Positions 1-7,613 are shown, counted from the stretch's first letter. The stretch: 27,138 nt of DNA from Bacteroides_D sp963546395 (GCA_963546395.1 CAUUMS010000019.1:1-27138), one strand, 5' to 3'. The notes: generated by a model from the sequence alone, not told the origin. Translations and numbers: made by a program.

Positions 1-78
1 ATGACGCTATGCGATTTTCAGTAGCCGTCCCAATGCCTAGGACGCTTAACACCTCTAACGTGTTCCAAATAGCCGCTA

Positions 79-108
79 TTTGTAATTTGTCTAAAAACAA
101 TACCTTTG
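79..108 (+). promoter_or_regulatory. Bacteroidota-type promoter before the His-rich/TonB receptor pair
   Basis: A -33 TTTG (79-82) is followed after 18 nt by TACCTTTG (101-108), matching the Bacteroides housekeeping sigma consensus TTTG / TAnnTTTG. This is the best complete promoter match in the window. The predicted transcription start falls almost on the ATG at 112, so translation would be leaderless or begin a little downstream. Confidence 0.6.
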
Positions 109-111
109 CGC

Positions 112-483
112 ATGGTTCGGCTGAGTGGTTTGTACGCAAGGTCTGGCATAGCGCTCCTCTTCCTGGGCGTTACTCTGCTCATTGTTGCCAACCTCGTTCT
201 CTACACTCACTCGCACGTTACGCCCCAGGGGTATATCATCACGCATGCGCACCCCGTCTCGGGCGCTTGCGGTGGGGGAGATATTCCCGAGCATGGCCAC
301 TCGGCCGAATTGCTCTACCAGATCCAGGCACTGCAACTGCTAGCCTACTCGTGGCTCTACGCATTCCACTGGGCCCCCATCTGTCGTGTGGTGTACGTGG
401 AGTTGCCGCAGGTTGTCGAGAGGCCCTCGGGGGCATGCACCCTGCGTCTCCCAGCGCGCTCACCACCCCTCGTTCTGCATTAG
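112..483 (+). CDS. Small His-rich single-pass membrane protein preceding a TonB-dependent receptor
   Basis: This 123-residue protein has one N-terminal membrane segment or uncleaved signal anchor (about residues 9-31), followed by a short His-rich stretch with HSH, HAH and HGH motifs (about residues 33-63). The rest is hydrophobic, Pro-rich and without a recognised domain. His clusters on the outer face of the inner membrane suggest binding of a divalent metal such as zinc or copper. Small His-rich proteins of this kind often sit beside TonB receptors in Bacteroidales, although I cannot name a family. It lies upstream of the receptor gene in the same direction, about 208 nt away, with no clear promoter or terminator between them, so co-transcription is likely. 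The ATG at 112 is preferred; an in-frame TTG at 106 overlaps the -7 promoter element. The start is uncertain because the promoter leaves no leader. Confidence 0.6.
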   Translation: MVRLSGLYARSGIALLFLGVTLLIVANLVLYTHSHVTPQGYIITHAHPVSGACGGGDIPEHGHSAELLYQIQALQLLAYSWLYAFHWAPICRVVYVELPQVVERPSGACTLRLPARSPPLVLH

Positions 484-691
484 GTGCTCCCTCACACGGG
501 AATGGCCCGCTTGGCGGGTCGTAACCATTGCCACAACGGCGGGCACTAGGAGAGGATCTATCCCATTCATAGCTGGAACCATTAGCCCATGTCTCGCACG
601 CAGTGCATCAATGGGCTTAACGGAAGTCCTGTAGCATCCAGTACATAGCCCTACAGGCATCGTCAATTCAGTGTTCACAAAAGCCAAGATC
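484..691 (+). other. Potentially structured spacer between the His-rich gene and the receptor gene
   Basis: No gene is seen in these 208 nt. Several short inverted repeats lie in series: CCCGC/GCGGG around 508-520, AGCCCAT (near 585) with ATGGGCT (near 611) enclosing an inner GCAC/GTGC, and CCTGTAG with CTACAGG between about 629 and 658. They could form a folded leader for the receptor mRNA. The sequence does not fit the cobalamin or TPP riboswitch landmarks I know, so the function is open. Confidence 0.3.
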
Positions 692-3112
692 ATGAGAGCG
701 TTTACCTTGCATATCCTTTGCCTGCTCCTCGTGTGCATACCGGGGGTGCAGGCCCAGATGTCCCGTGCTCGCACGGACGCTAATATTTTTGGCCACGTGG
801 TGGCCGAGGGGAAGCATCTGCCCTACGCCACCGTCACGGTGCGGGGCACCACCATCGGCACGGCGACGGATGCCACGGGCCACTATCGCCTGCTCAATCT
901 GCCGGAGAAGGAGATTACCATTGTGGCCTCCTGCGTGGGCTACAAGCCCCAGTCGAAGACCGTAACGATGCTCCCCGGCGAAACGGTCGAGGTGAATTTT
1001 GAGCTGGAAGTCGACCTGTTGAACGTAGAGCAGGTGGTGGTGACGGCCGACCGGTCGGCTGTGGCGCGCCAGAAGTCGTCCACCATCATCAACACCGTGA
1101 GCCCCAAGCTGCTCGCCACCACGAATGCGCGCACCATCAGCGAGGGACTCCCATTCATCCCTGGGCTGCGCATGGAGAACAACTGCCAGAACTGTGGATT
1201 CAACCAGGTGCGGCTCAACGGGATGGAGGGTGCCTACTCGCAAATCCTCGTGGATGGGCATGCCATCTTCAGCGGCCTCATGGGCGTGTACGGCATGGAG
1301 CTCATACCCTCGAACATGGTGGATCGCATTGAGATACAGCGTGGCGGTGGTAGCACCCTCTACGGGAGTAATGCCGTGGCGGGTACGGTCAACATCATCC
1401 TTCAGGATCCTGCCGTGGATGCCTTCGAGGCGGGCTTTAGCACGGCGTTCGCGGGTGTGGGCCTTGACAGCATCACGGGAATTGCCCCCGACTACAATGT
1501 CTCCTTCAATGCCTCTACCATCACGGCTGACAACCGAACGGGGCTAGCCGTCTACGGGAATCACCGCTATCGTACCCCGCTCGATGTCAATGGCGACACG
1601 ATCTCCGAATACCCCCGCCTGCGGAACACCACGCTCGGGGCCCGGCTATTCCACCGACTCGGCTACAGGGGTAAGCTCACGGCCTCATACTTTCACATCG
1701 ATGAGCAACGCCGCGGTGGCGATGCCTTTGATCTACCTGTGCACGAGGCCCGGGTGGCCGAGGCCCCTGAGCATCATGTTAACACGGCCTCGCTGGTCTA
1801 CACCCAGATGCTGCGGGCTGAGGACAGGCTGAACGTGAATTTCTCCATGTCGCACATCCACCGCGACTCGTACTACGGCGGTAAATCGCTAAAGGATTAC
1901 GGCCTCACGCGCGACCTCACCTACAGCACGGGGGCTCAATACCAGGCCTTCATGGGGCGCCACACCCTCACCTCGGGCTTCGATGTCACCGGGGAGAACC
2001 TCAAGGATCAAAAGCCCGGGTACACCGACTTTGAGAATGCGCCCCACGGGGGAGGCAAGGTCGATGTGGAGAATGCCCCCTTCGTGAAAACGCTCACCGT
2101 GGCCGATCAGCGCACGTGGACGGCCGGTCTCTTCTCGCAGTACTCCGTGCAGCTGGGGATCGCCACGCTCACCGCAGGTCTACGGCTCGACCACTACACC
2201 GTGCGTGACCGCGAGGTGAAGCGCAATATTCATTCGGCCTTCGTGCCTGTGCCCCGTGCCAGCGTGCTACTCAACCTGCGCCCCGACTTGCAGATGCGCC
2301 TCAACTACGCCATGGGCTACCGCGCACCGCAGCTTTACAACGAGGAGTTGCATGTGGGCGTAGCGGGGGCCAAGCGCATCGTGCAGCGCATTTCGAACGA
2401 CCTCAAGCGTGAGACGAGCCATAGCGGCATGCTCTCATTCGATTTCAACCGCCAGTTCGATCACCTGGCCCTCGGCGTGCTCGTGGAGGGCTTCTACACC
2501 CACCTGATGAATGCCTTCATCAACGATCGGCAGGAGGAAACCCCCGATCACGTGGTTGTTCTCGAGCGTGGTAACCACGCCCCGGGCGCACGCATCTTTG
2601 GGGTTAACCTCGAGGTGAACCTTAGCCCCATGCGCTCCCTGGCCTTCAAGATCGGGGGGACATTCCAGAAGAATAAGTACCTCGGGGAGGTGCCCGGCTC
2701 GGTGAACCAGGGCGAGGCGAATTTCCTCCGCACCCCCGATGTGTACGGCTTCCTGATGAGCGACTGGAAGATGTGGAAGGGCCTCTCGCTTAGCGCATCG
2801 TTCAACCTCACGGGCCCCATGAGCGTGGTGTACGAGGGGAAGAGCTGGCGCAATGACGAGGAGAAGAGAAAGCTCGCCGCCGACAATTTCAGCATCCGTC
2901 GCACCCCGTGGTTTGCCGACTTGGGCCTCAAGCTCAACTACGAGTTCCAAGTCAAGAGCGCCACACTGAACCTCTTCGCCGGGGCAAAGAACATCTTCAA
3001 CTCCTACCAGAAGGACTTCGATCACGGTCCCGAGCGCGCCTCCTCGTACGTGTACGGCCCCATGCTGCCGCGCACATTGTACGTGGGCGTAAAGCTGGGG
3101 AACATCCTCTAG
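692..3112 (+). CDS. TonB-dependent outer-membrane receptor with carboxypeptidase-regulatory-like N-domain
   Basis: This 806-residue outer-membrane active-transport receptor starts with a signal peptide (residues 1-22, ending VQAQ). A CarboxypepD_reg-like beta domain follows (about 31-115), then a TonB plug (about 121-245, including the VDRIEIQRGGGSTLYGSNA segment) and a 22-strand-type barrel to the C-terminus. The plug carries a CxxC pair (C165, C168) in the segment NCQNCGFNQVRLNG, seen in a Bacteroidota receptor subgroup. The substrate is not readable from sequence; the CxxC and the preceding His-rich protein make a metal or metal chelate more likely than a glycan, and no SusD partner follows. 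The ATG at 692 is chosen because the signal peptide begins there; a GTG at 671 would add seven residues. A strong terminator follows the stop. Confidence is high for the family and low for the ligand. Confidence 0.93.
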   Translation: MRAFTLHILCLLLVCIPGVQAQMSRARTDANIFGHVVAEGKHLPYATVTVRGTTIGTATDATGHYRLLNLPEKEITIVASCVGYKPQSKTVTMLPGETVEVNFELEVDLLNVEQVVVTADRSAVARQKSSTIINTVSPKLLATTNARTISEGLPFIPGLRMENNCQNCGFNQVRLNGMEGAYSQILVDGHAIFSGLMGVYGMELIPSNMVDRIEIQRGGGSTLYGSNAVAGTVNIILQDPAVDAFEAGFSTAFAGVGLDSITGIAPDYNVSFNASTITADNRTGLAVYGNHRYRTPLDVNGDTISEYPRLRNTTLGARLFHRLGYRGKLTASYFHIDEQRRGGDAFDLPVHEARVAEAPEHHVNTASLVYTQMLRAEDRLNVNFSMSHIHRDSYYGGKSLKDYGLTRDLTYSTGAQYQAFMGRHTLTSGFDVTGENLKDQKPGYTDFENAPHGGGKVDVENAPFVKTLTVADQRTWTAGLFSQYSVQLGIATLTAGLRLDHYTVRDREVKRNIHSAFVPVPRASVLLNLRPDLQMRLNYAMGYRAPQLYNEELHVGVAGAKRIVQRISNDLKRETSHSGMLSFDFNRQFDHLALGVLVEGFYTHLMNAFINDRQEETPDHVVVLERGNHAPGARIFGVNLEVNLSPMRSLAFKIGGTFQKNKYLGEVPGSVNQGEANFLRTPDVYGFLMSDWKMWKGLSLSASFNLTGPMSVVYEGKSWRNDEEKRKLAADNFSIRRTPWFADLGLKLNYEFQVKSATLNLFAGAKNIFNSYQKDFDHGPERASSYVYGPMLPRTLYVGVKLGNIL

Positions 3113-3132
3113 CGGGCGACCTGCCCTTTGGC

Positions 3133-3173
3133 AAAGAGCCGTCAGACCTCACCGAGAGGTCTGACGGCTCTTT
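3133..3173. terminator. Bidirectional intrinsic terminator between convergent genes
   Basis: A perfect 18-bp inverted repeat (3133-3150 with 3156-3173) encloses the 5-nt loop ACCGA. The outer ends are AAA and TTT, so an A/T tract lies on the correct side for both directions. It sits between the plus-strand receptor stop (3112) and the minus-strand DUF262 gene stop (3194). Confidence 0.85.
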
Positions 3174-3193
3174 CGTGTTGTCCCCGCCGGACG

Positions 3194-4858
3194 TTACGAG
3201 CACGGATGCTCGAAGAAGTGAGTTAGCCGATCGTAGATCGTCTTCTCCCGCTCCTGAATCTGCTCCTTGTCCCACTGCGTGTAGTCGCACAGCTTGCGCA
3301 CCTCCGTCACCTTCGATGACTGGTACCGCTGCTTCTTAGCACTGAAGAAATTGTTACCCGCCATGATATTCGTCTGCCGATCGATGATCACCAGGTTGCC
3401 GATGTTCTCCATGAATTGCGATACATCCTTGGCACTCCAGCCGAAGTGTTGCTGATCGTGCTTCCGCGAGAAGATGTGCTCAATTTGAAAGCTAGGCAAC
3501 AGCTCCTGACCCCGATCGAAAATGTAGGCGTGTAGCAGTAGGATAGCCCTCCTCAGTGGGAGCCCTATCGGCGATTGGCCAAGCTGCAACGGCCGGGGCA
3601 ATTTGGGAAACTCGTAGTCCCCATTTTTCCAAATGGCCGCGCAGGCCTGGTGGTTCGTCGGCTTGACCGCATTCACCCCCGGATCGAGAATGTACAGGGG
3701 AAACAGGTAAGCCAGCAGCCTGGGGAGAAAACCGTCGAGCTCGTCGCGCACCACGTTTGTACCCCGCTCGCGGTAGTGCAGGAAGAGCACCGTGACGGGG
3801 TAACGCCAGTACTCGTTGGGGTACTGGGTAAGGCAGTGCAGCATCTGCTTGCTACGGTGCGTGCAGTACATATCGCTGAAAGCTCCTAGCTCGCGCCAAA
3901 ACTCCATCAGAGCCAGCAGGTCGCGCATGATTTGCTGATGATTGTCCCGCAGCACTTCGTAGTTGTTCCGGGCGTAGTACTTGCGGAGGGCCATCTCGTT
4001 CGAGTGATCGTCATTCTGTGCCCGCAGGTAGTGCATGTAGTAGCGGAAGAGATGATCGACGTTGTCCCCCGTGGAGGTATCCTCGGTGAGCATCTTCCAG
4101 TCGGCCGTAAAGTTGGGGCGTTCCTCCTCCGTGTAGGCTTTATAGAGTTGCGCCTTGAAGATGTCCGAGTCAAGCAGCGGGAAACCCCGATCGTTCAGAG
4201 TGGTGAATATCGTCAGCGCAGAGTCCTGGTTTTGCGCCTCGATGGGCATCACGATGCACCGTTCCAAAAAGCACAGGCAGAAAGCCTTCCACGACATGGG
4301 ATCTTTCTCGGCGAACTCATTCGATTGGGTCTCGAAGAACTTGTAATTCTCCGCGTAGCGGGACCGATCATCGGGGGCAGGCTCACCATCCCGAATGATG
4401 CTCACCAGGCTCTGAATCTCATTGTCCGACACAGCCATCGAGGTGAGCTTCGGACTCTGCTTGTCCTCTATGCCATTGATGCGATTCAGATCCCAGATGC
4501 ACGAGGCGATGTTGCGACGCAGGTAGTCCGCATCATTCGTGTTCGTAGATGAGGCCAGCTTGGCGTAGAACACCCGGAGTATTAGCAGGAGGGTTGTGAT
4601 GCGTTGCTGCCCATCGATAATGGCCAGCTGACCATTATCCGTGTGAGGGCACGTCACGATGGTGCCCAGGAAATACTGTTCATCCTCTTCGCCGCTCTCT
4701 TTCGTCTCGGTGAAAAAGTTCTTCACGTCGTCCCACAGCGTCCGGCAGTGCTCTATATCCCAACGGTAGGGGCGCTGATATTCGGGGATCACAAACTTTC
4801 GCTTCGAGTCTCGCAGAAAATCGAAGACGCTCAGCTTATTTACTACAAGTTCCGGCAT
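3194..4858 (-). CDS. DUF262/DUF1524 (GmrSD/SspE-like) putative anti-phage nuclease
   Basis: This 554-residue soluble protein has a DUF262 (GmrS-type, ParB/Srx-like NTPase) N-terminal half with IPEYQRPYRW (24-33) and the IDGQQR motif (81-86). The TLNDRGFPLLDSDIFKAQL segment is typical of the same domain. The C-terminal DUF1524 HNH-type nuclease shows E460-H461 in QIEHIFSRKH, followed by IGNL and an N-x(n)-F-x-x-K-x-x-Y segment. The combination is that of single-chain GmrSD type IV restriction enzymes, BrxU and SspE, which cleave modified or foreign DNA using nucleotide hydrolysis. No ssp/dnd phosphorothioation genes, BREX genes or methyltransferase lie nearby, so it acts alone or with distant partners. 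ATG 4858 is preferred over the open frame extending to 5044, which crosses the AT-rich intergenic region. The biological target is an inference. Confidence 0.85.
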   Translation of the reverse strand: MPELVVNKLSVFDFLRDSKRKFVIPEYQRPYRWDIEHCRTLWDDVKNFFTETKESGEEDEQYFLGTIVTCPHTDNGQLAIIDGQQRITTLLLILRVFYAKLASSTNTNDADYLRRNIASCIWDLNRINGIEDKQSPKLTSMAVSDNEIQSLVSIIRDGEPAPDDRSRYAENYKFFETQSNEFAEKDPMSWKAFCLCFLERCIVMPIEAQNQDSALTIFTTLNDRGFPLLDSDIFKAQLYKAYTEEERPNFTADWKMLTEDTSTGDNVDHLFRYYMHYLRAQNDDHSNEMALRKYYARNNYEVLRDNHQQIMRDLLALMEFWRELGAFSDMYCTHRSKQMLHCLTQYPNEYWRYPVTVLFLHYRERGTNVVRDELDGFLPRLLAYLFPLYILDPGVNAVKPTNHQACAAIWKNGDYEFPKLPRPLQLGQSPIGLPLRRAILLLHAYIFDRGQELLPSFQIEHIFSRKHDQQHFGWSAKDVSQFMENIGNLVIIDRQTNIMAGNNFFSAKKQRYQSSKVTEVRKLCDYTQWDKEQIQEREKTIYDRLTHFFEHPCS

Positions 4859-4930
4859 GCTCCTACGGCTTAGATTTGACAAGTAAAACAAAAGTTTATT
4901 ACGTAATAACACGTAAAACGTTGCAATGCT
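4859..4930. promoter_or_regulatory. AT-rich divergent control region with a 14-bp palindrome
   Basis: The stretch is much richer in A+T than its neighbours. It contains the perfect palindrome TTATTACGTAATAA (4896-4909), and ACGTAA recurs at 4911-4916. On the minus strand, AACTTTTG immediately follows the palindrome and differs from TAnnTTTG by one base, so the palindrome would overlap the promoter of the DUF262/DUF1524 gene. This is a candidate operator, about 40 bp upstream of its ATG at 4858. No regulator gene is adjacent. Confidence 0.4.
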
Positions 4931-4971
4931 CACTCCCCGTGGCCCCCATGCGCGGTGTGCCGCGCTATGGC

Positions 4972-4979
4972 TACTTTTG
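4972..4979 (+). promoter_or_regulatory. -7 element (TACTTTTG) for the LTA-synthase-like gene
   Basis: TACTTTTG fits the Bacteroidota -7 consensus TAnnTTTG and lies about 70 nt upstream of the ATG at 5051. I see no clear TTTG at -33, so support is only partial. Confidence 0.45.
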
Positions 4980-5050
4980 CACCATGCGCTCACTTCGTCA
5001 GTAGGCCTGCCAGAGAGGTCCACCGAATCGGCGCAAAATCGCATCCCCCC

Positions 5051-6883
5051 ATGAAAGCTCGTCTGCTGCTCCTACTCCGCCTGTTCACGCTGTGGCTTGC
5101 GTTGCAAGTGCTCTCCCGCCCTATCTTCATGGTGTATCAGGCCGTGGCAGGGCAACCCATCACGCCGGGGGAGGCGGCCCTGGCCTGCCTGCATGGGCTG
5201 AGGATGGATCTGTCGCTCGTGGGCTACGTCATGCTCCTGCTCTCGCTCCTCCTGGTCATCCTGCTGCCTGCGCCTCGCCGCGTTGCGCGTCCTGTGCTGC
5301 TTACGCTCAATGCACTCCTCTCGGTGGCCTGCATCGCCACCATTGTGGCCGACTGGGAGATCTATCGCAACTGGCAATTCCGCATCGATCTCACCCCCTT
5401 CATCTACCTCACGCAGCCCGCAGAGGCCGTGGCGTCAACTCCCATCCTGTCCATCGTGCTCCTATTGCTGGGCATCGCTGCGCTCGTGCTGCTCTTCAAT
5501 CGGGTTGCTGTTCGCTGGGTCTGGCCTCGTGCCTTGGCGTACCCTCCAGCCCGTTGGTGGCATGCTCCCGTGCTTGTGCTCATCGGGGCGGCCATGATCC
5601 TACCCATCCGCGGGAGCCTCGACGTGGCACCCATGAATGTGAGCAGCGTGGCCTTTAGCAACCACGTCTACGCCAACCACGCCGCCATCAATCCCACCTG
5701 GAACCTCATCCAGGCGCTCATCGACGCGGGGCATAGCTACTCGCAGCAGGCCGATTTTCTGCCAGAGGATGAGGCCCAGCAACGATTCCAGCGCATCACG
5801 GAGGCTGACACCGTCTTCCCTAAGCTGCTGCGTATCCCCCGCCCAAATGTGCTGATCCTCCTCATGGAGAGCCAGTCGGCCAAGTTCTCCCGCCTGTGGG
5901 GCGTGGATTCGTGCACGCCAGCCCTCGACTCGGTGGCGGCCACCGGGCTCGCATTCTCACGTCTCTACGCCGCCAGCACCCGCAGCGAGAAGGGGCTCGT
6001 GGGGGTGTGGGCGGGCTACCCGGCCCAGGGGCGCAAGGCCATCATGCGACTCCCTCGCAAGCTGGCGCAGCTCAACTTCTTCCCCCGTAGCCTCGACTCG
6101 CTGGGCTACCACTCGGCGTTCTACTACGGGGGGAATGCCGAGTTTGCCAACATGCGCACTGGGGCCTATCTCGCCGGCTTCCAGCGGGTGGTGGAGCAGG
6201 TCGACTTCCCGGCCTCCCTGCGTGGCGAGAAGTGGGGCGTGCATGATGAGTACGTGTACGAGCGGCTGTTGCGCGAGTGCGACACGGCCCGGGGCCCATT
6301 CCTCAAGATGTATTTCACCCTGTCCAACCACGAGCCGTTCGATTTGCCGCATGCGTCCCCCGATCCCGAGGCGAGCGAGGAGCAGCGCATGCGGGCCACG
6401 GTGCGCTACGCGGATCGATGCATGGCGCAGTTCCTCCACCAGGCGAAGCAGCGTCCGTGGTGGGACTCCACGCTGGTAGTCATACTGGCCGATCACGGGC
6501 ATCGCCTCCCCGGCGGAACGCCCAACCACCTACCCGAGCGTTACCATATTCCGATGGTGTGGACGGGCGGGGCCCTCGCACCCAATGCCTGCATGGAGGT
6601 GTCCACCGTGGGCTCGCAGATCGATCTGGCAGCCACCCTGCTAGCGCAGCTCGGCCTCTCGCACAGCCAGTTCCCCTTCTCGCGCAATATTCTGGCAGCG
6701 CAGCGCGGATGTGCTATGGTGGTGTACAACAACGGCTTTGGCTGGATTACCGACTCGGCGGCCTTCACCTACGACTTTGATGTCCAGCGCATTATTCACA
6801 CCCAGGGGGCCTGCACCGATTCGGTGCAGCGTGATGGCGAGGCATTTTTTCAGACCTACCTTAAGCACTACCTCGGGCTGTAG
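5051..6883 (+). CDS. LTA synthase/MdoB-like membrane phosphoglycerol (or phosphoethanolamine) transferase, sulfatase fold
   Basis: This 610-residue protein has about five N-terminal transmembrane helices (residues 1-190) and a sulfatase/alkaline-phosphatase-fold domain outside the membrane (about 265-570). Expected metal-site motifs are present: E273 in LLMESQSAKF, the STRSEKGLVGVWAGYPAQG nucleophile loop, NHEPFD, and D481-H482 in LADHGH. The family transfers phospholipid head groups onto envelope glycans or lipids. In Bacteroidota relatives the nucleophile loop normally reads RTDKG with Thr; here the position is Ser (S312), which could still be a nucleophile. The start is ATG 5051 because the membrane segment begins right after it; the frame opens earlier at 4955 without signal-like sequence. 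The gene stands alone between the defence gene and tRNA-Pro. The actual donor and acceptor cannot be read from sequence. Confidence 0.87.
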   Translation: MKARLLLLLRLFTLWLALQVLSRPIFMVYQAVAGQPITPGEAALACLHGLRMDLSLVGYVMLLLSLLLVILLPAPRRVARPVLLTLNALLSVACIATIVADWEIYRNWQFRIDLTPFIYLTQPAEAVASTPILSIVLLLLGIAALVLLFNRVAVRWVWPRALAYPPARWWHAPVLVLIGAAMILPIRGSLDVAPMNVSSVAFSNHVYANHAAINPTWNLIQALIDAGHSYSQQADFLPEDEAQQRFQRITEADTVFPKLLRIPRPNVLILLMESQSAKFSRLWGVDSCTPALDSVAATGLAFSRLYAASTRSEKGLVGVWAGYPAQGRKAIMRLPRKLAQLNFFPRSLDSLGYHSAFYYGGNAEFANMRTGAYLAGFQRVVEQVDFPASLRGEKWGVHDEYVYERLLRECDTARGPFLKMYFTLSNHEPFDLPHASPDPEASEEQRMRATVRYADRCMAQFLHQAKQRPWWDSTLVVILADHGHRLPGGTPNHLPERYHIPMVWTGGALAPNACMEVSTVGSQIDLAATLLAQLGLSHSQFPFSRNILAAQRGCAMVVYNNGFGWITDSAAFTYDFDVQRIIHTQGACTDSVQRDGEAFFQTYLKHYLGL

Positions 6884-6950
6884 CGCGGACGATCCACACG
6901 CCGCGAGGGCGCAGATCGTAGCCTCTGGGGTGCAGAATCGAAATTCTTGC

Positions 6951-6958
6951 TACATTTG
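6951..6958 (+). promoter_or_regulatory. -7 element (TACATTTG) for tRNA-Pro
   Basis: TACATTTG matches TAnnTTTG and lies 45 nt before the mature tRNA 5' end, a normal leader length. A -33 element is not evident. Confidence 0.5.
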
Positions 6959-7003
6959 CGCTGGCTTTGCGGGGGCTCATGGCCCATGCAAAGGGTCACA
7001 CAG

Positions 7004-7078
7004 CGGGGTGTAGCTCAGCCCGGTTAGAGCACACGTCTGGGGGGCGTGGGGTCGCTAGTTCGAATCTAGTCACCCCGA
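7004..7078 (+). tRNA. tRNA-Pro (anticodon GGG)
   Basis: The 75-nt cloverleaf is complete. The acceptor stem is CGGGGTG/CACCCCG and the D stem GCTC/GAGC. The anticodon stem CACGT/GCGTG encloses the loop CTGGGGG, with anticodon GGG at 34-36. The T stem GCTAG/CTAGT carries the loop TTCGAAT, and the discriminator is A. CCA is not encoded, as in many Bacteroidota tRNAs. A terminator follows directly. Confidence 0.95.
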
Positions 7079-7086
7079 CTGGTGTA

Positions 7087-7121
7087 GGGGAGGATCTCTC
7101 AAGGGGATCCTCCCCTTTTTT
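7087..7121 (+). terminator. Intrinsic terminator of tRNA-Pro
   Basis: A 10-bp GC-rich stem (GGGGAGGATC at 7087-7096 with GATCCTCCCC at 7106-7115) with a 9-nt loop is followed by six T residues (7116-7121). Confidence 0.9.
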
Positions 7122-7222
7122 GTGCCTACCGCGCACGGAGCCGCTATCCCTTCCCCATTTTGCGACGATGGATCTCGCATTTTATCGGGAATTTTCTGCC
7201 ACGAACTAGCCCACTTTTCGAC

Positions 7223-7247
7223 TAGATTGCGACGGGGCTGCAATCTA
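7223..7247. repeat. Short inverted repeat beside the dispersed palindrome
   Basis: TAGATTGC (7223-7230) and GCAATCTA (7240-7247) pair perfectly over 8 bp with a 9-nt loop. It sits 9 nt before the larger palindrome and may be part of the same non-coding element. Confidence 0.4.
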
Positions 7248-7310
7248 CCATCGCCGTACCAAGTCCGTATTTCGCGGCACAAATACGGACTTGGTACCTC
7301 GTTGCTACGC
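7244..7310. repeat. Dispersed palindromic repeat, copy 1
   Basis: The core is a perfect 17-bp inverted repeat: GTACCAAGTCCGTATTT at 7256-7272 pairs with 7281-7297 across an 8-nt loop. Flanks shared with copy 2 (near 20657) are TACCATCGnCGTA upstream and a CGTyGCTAC segment downstream. It is non-coding, with no transposase and no obvious target-site duplication. It resembles a REP/MITE-like element and is named only by its structure. Confidence 0.7.
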
Positions 7311-7439
7311 TGTGGATCCGGCTCGCCATGCGTGCTACGACGTAATACGCTGCACATTGGATTTATATACTGTTTGACAAAATGTGATGTCGGGCGATGC
7401 GAACGCCAGGCATGTTGCGCGAAATTATTTGGGCGAAAA
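7311..7439. other. Non-coding spacer with falling GC content
   Basis: No convincing gene is seen here. From about 7360 the composition turns AT-rich compared with the rest of the window, leading into the promoter of the giant protease gene. Counting the neighbouring sites, the gene-free stretch runs from 7122 to 7641. Confidence 0.5.
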
Positions 7440-7474
7440 TTTGCAAATGATGTCTAAAATTTTATTTAATTTTG
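7440..7474 (+). promoter_or_regulatory. Probable promoter of the giant subtilase gene
   Basis: TTTG (7440-7443) and TAATTTTG (7467-7474) fit the Bacteroidota consensus with a 23-nt spacing, at the long end of the accepted range. A leader of about 160 nt would separate it from the ATG at 7642 and would include the palindrome at 7590-7613. Confidence 0.45.
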
Positions 7475-7589
7475 TAGGGAGGGGATTCGACTCCGGGTGT
7501 TGGGTGAAAATCAGAGGCAACAATGCACTACGACTCGGTGGTACTGTTGAAATGTTTTCCCAATGCATCACTGTACATGCGTAACCTGC

Positions 7590-7613
7590 TTGGGCAAGGT
7601 GTAGTTTGCCCAA
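7590..7613. promoter_or_regulatory. Operator-like or leader hairpin palindrome before the subtilase gene
   Basis: TTGGGCAA (7590-7597) and TTGCCCAA (7606-7613) form an 8-bp perfect inverted repeat around GGTGTAGT, 28 nt before the start codon. It could be a dimeric regulator site or an mRNA hairpin. A near-match to a -7 element (TAGTTTG, 7602-7608) lies across the centre. Confidence 0.4.

Noticed and set aside
9..524. Open frame of 171 codons on the plus strand at the window start
   Set aside because: It overlaps the His-rich gene in another frame, has biased Arg/Pro/Ser composition and no signal or domain; it is a shadow of GC-rich coding DNA.
484..691. Cobalamin riboswitch before the TonB receptor
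   Set aside because: The conserved B12-box landmarks are not found in the expected arrangement; only generic hairpins are visible.
4859..5044. N-terminal extension of the DUF262 gene to 5044
   Set aside because: The extra 62 residues cross the AT-rich intergenic palindrome and overlap the promoter of the divergent gene; DUF262 homology begins right after ATG 4858.
4955..5050. Upstream start of the LTA-synthase-like protein
   Set aside because: The added residues are not signal-like, and the -7 element TACTTTTG at 4972 would lie inside the coding region.
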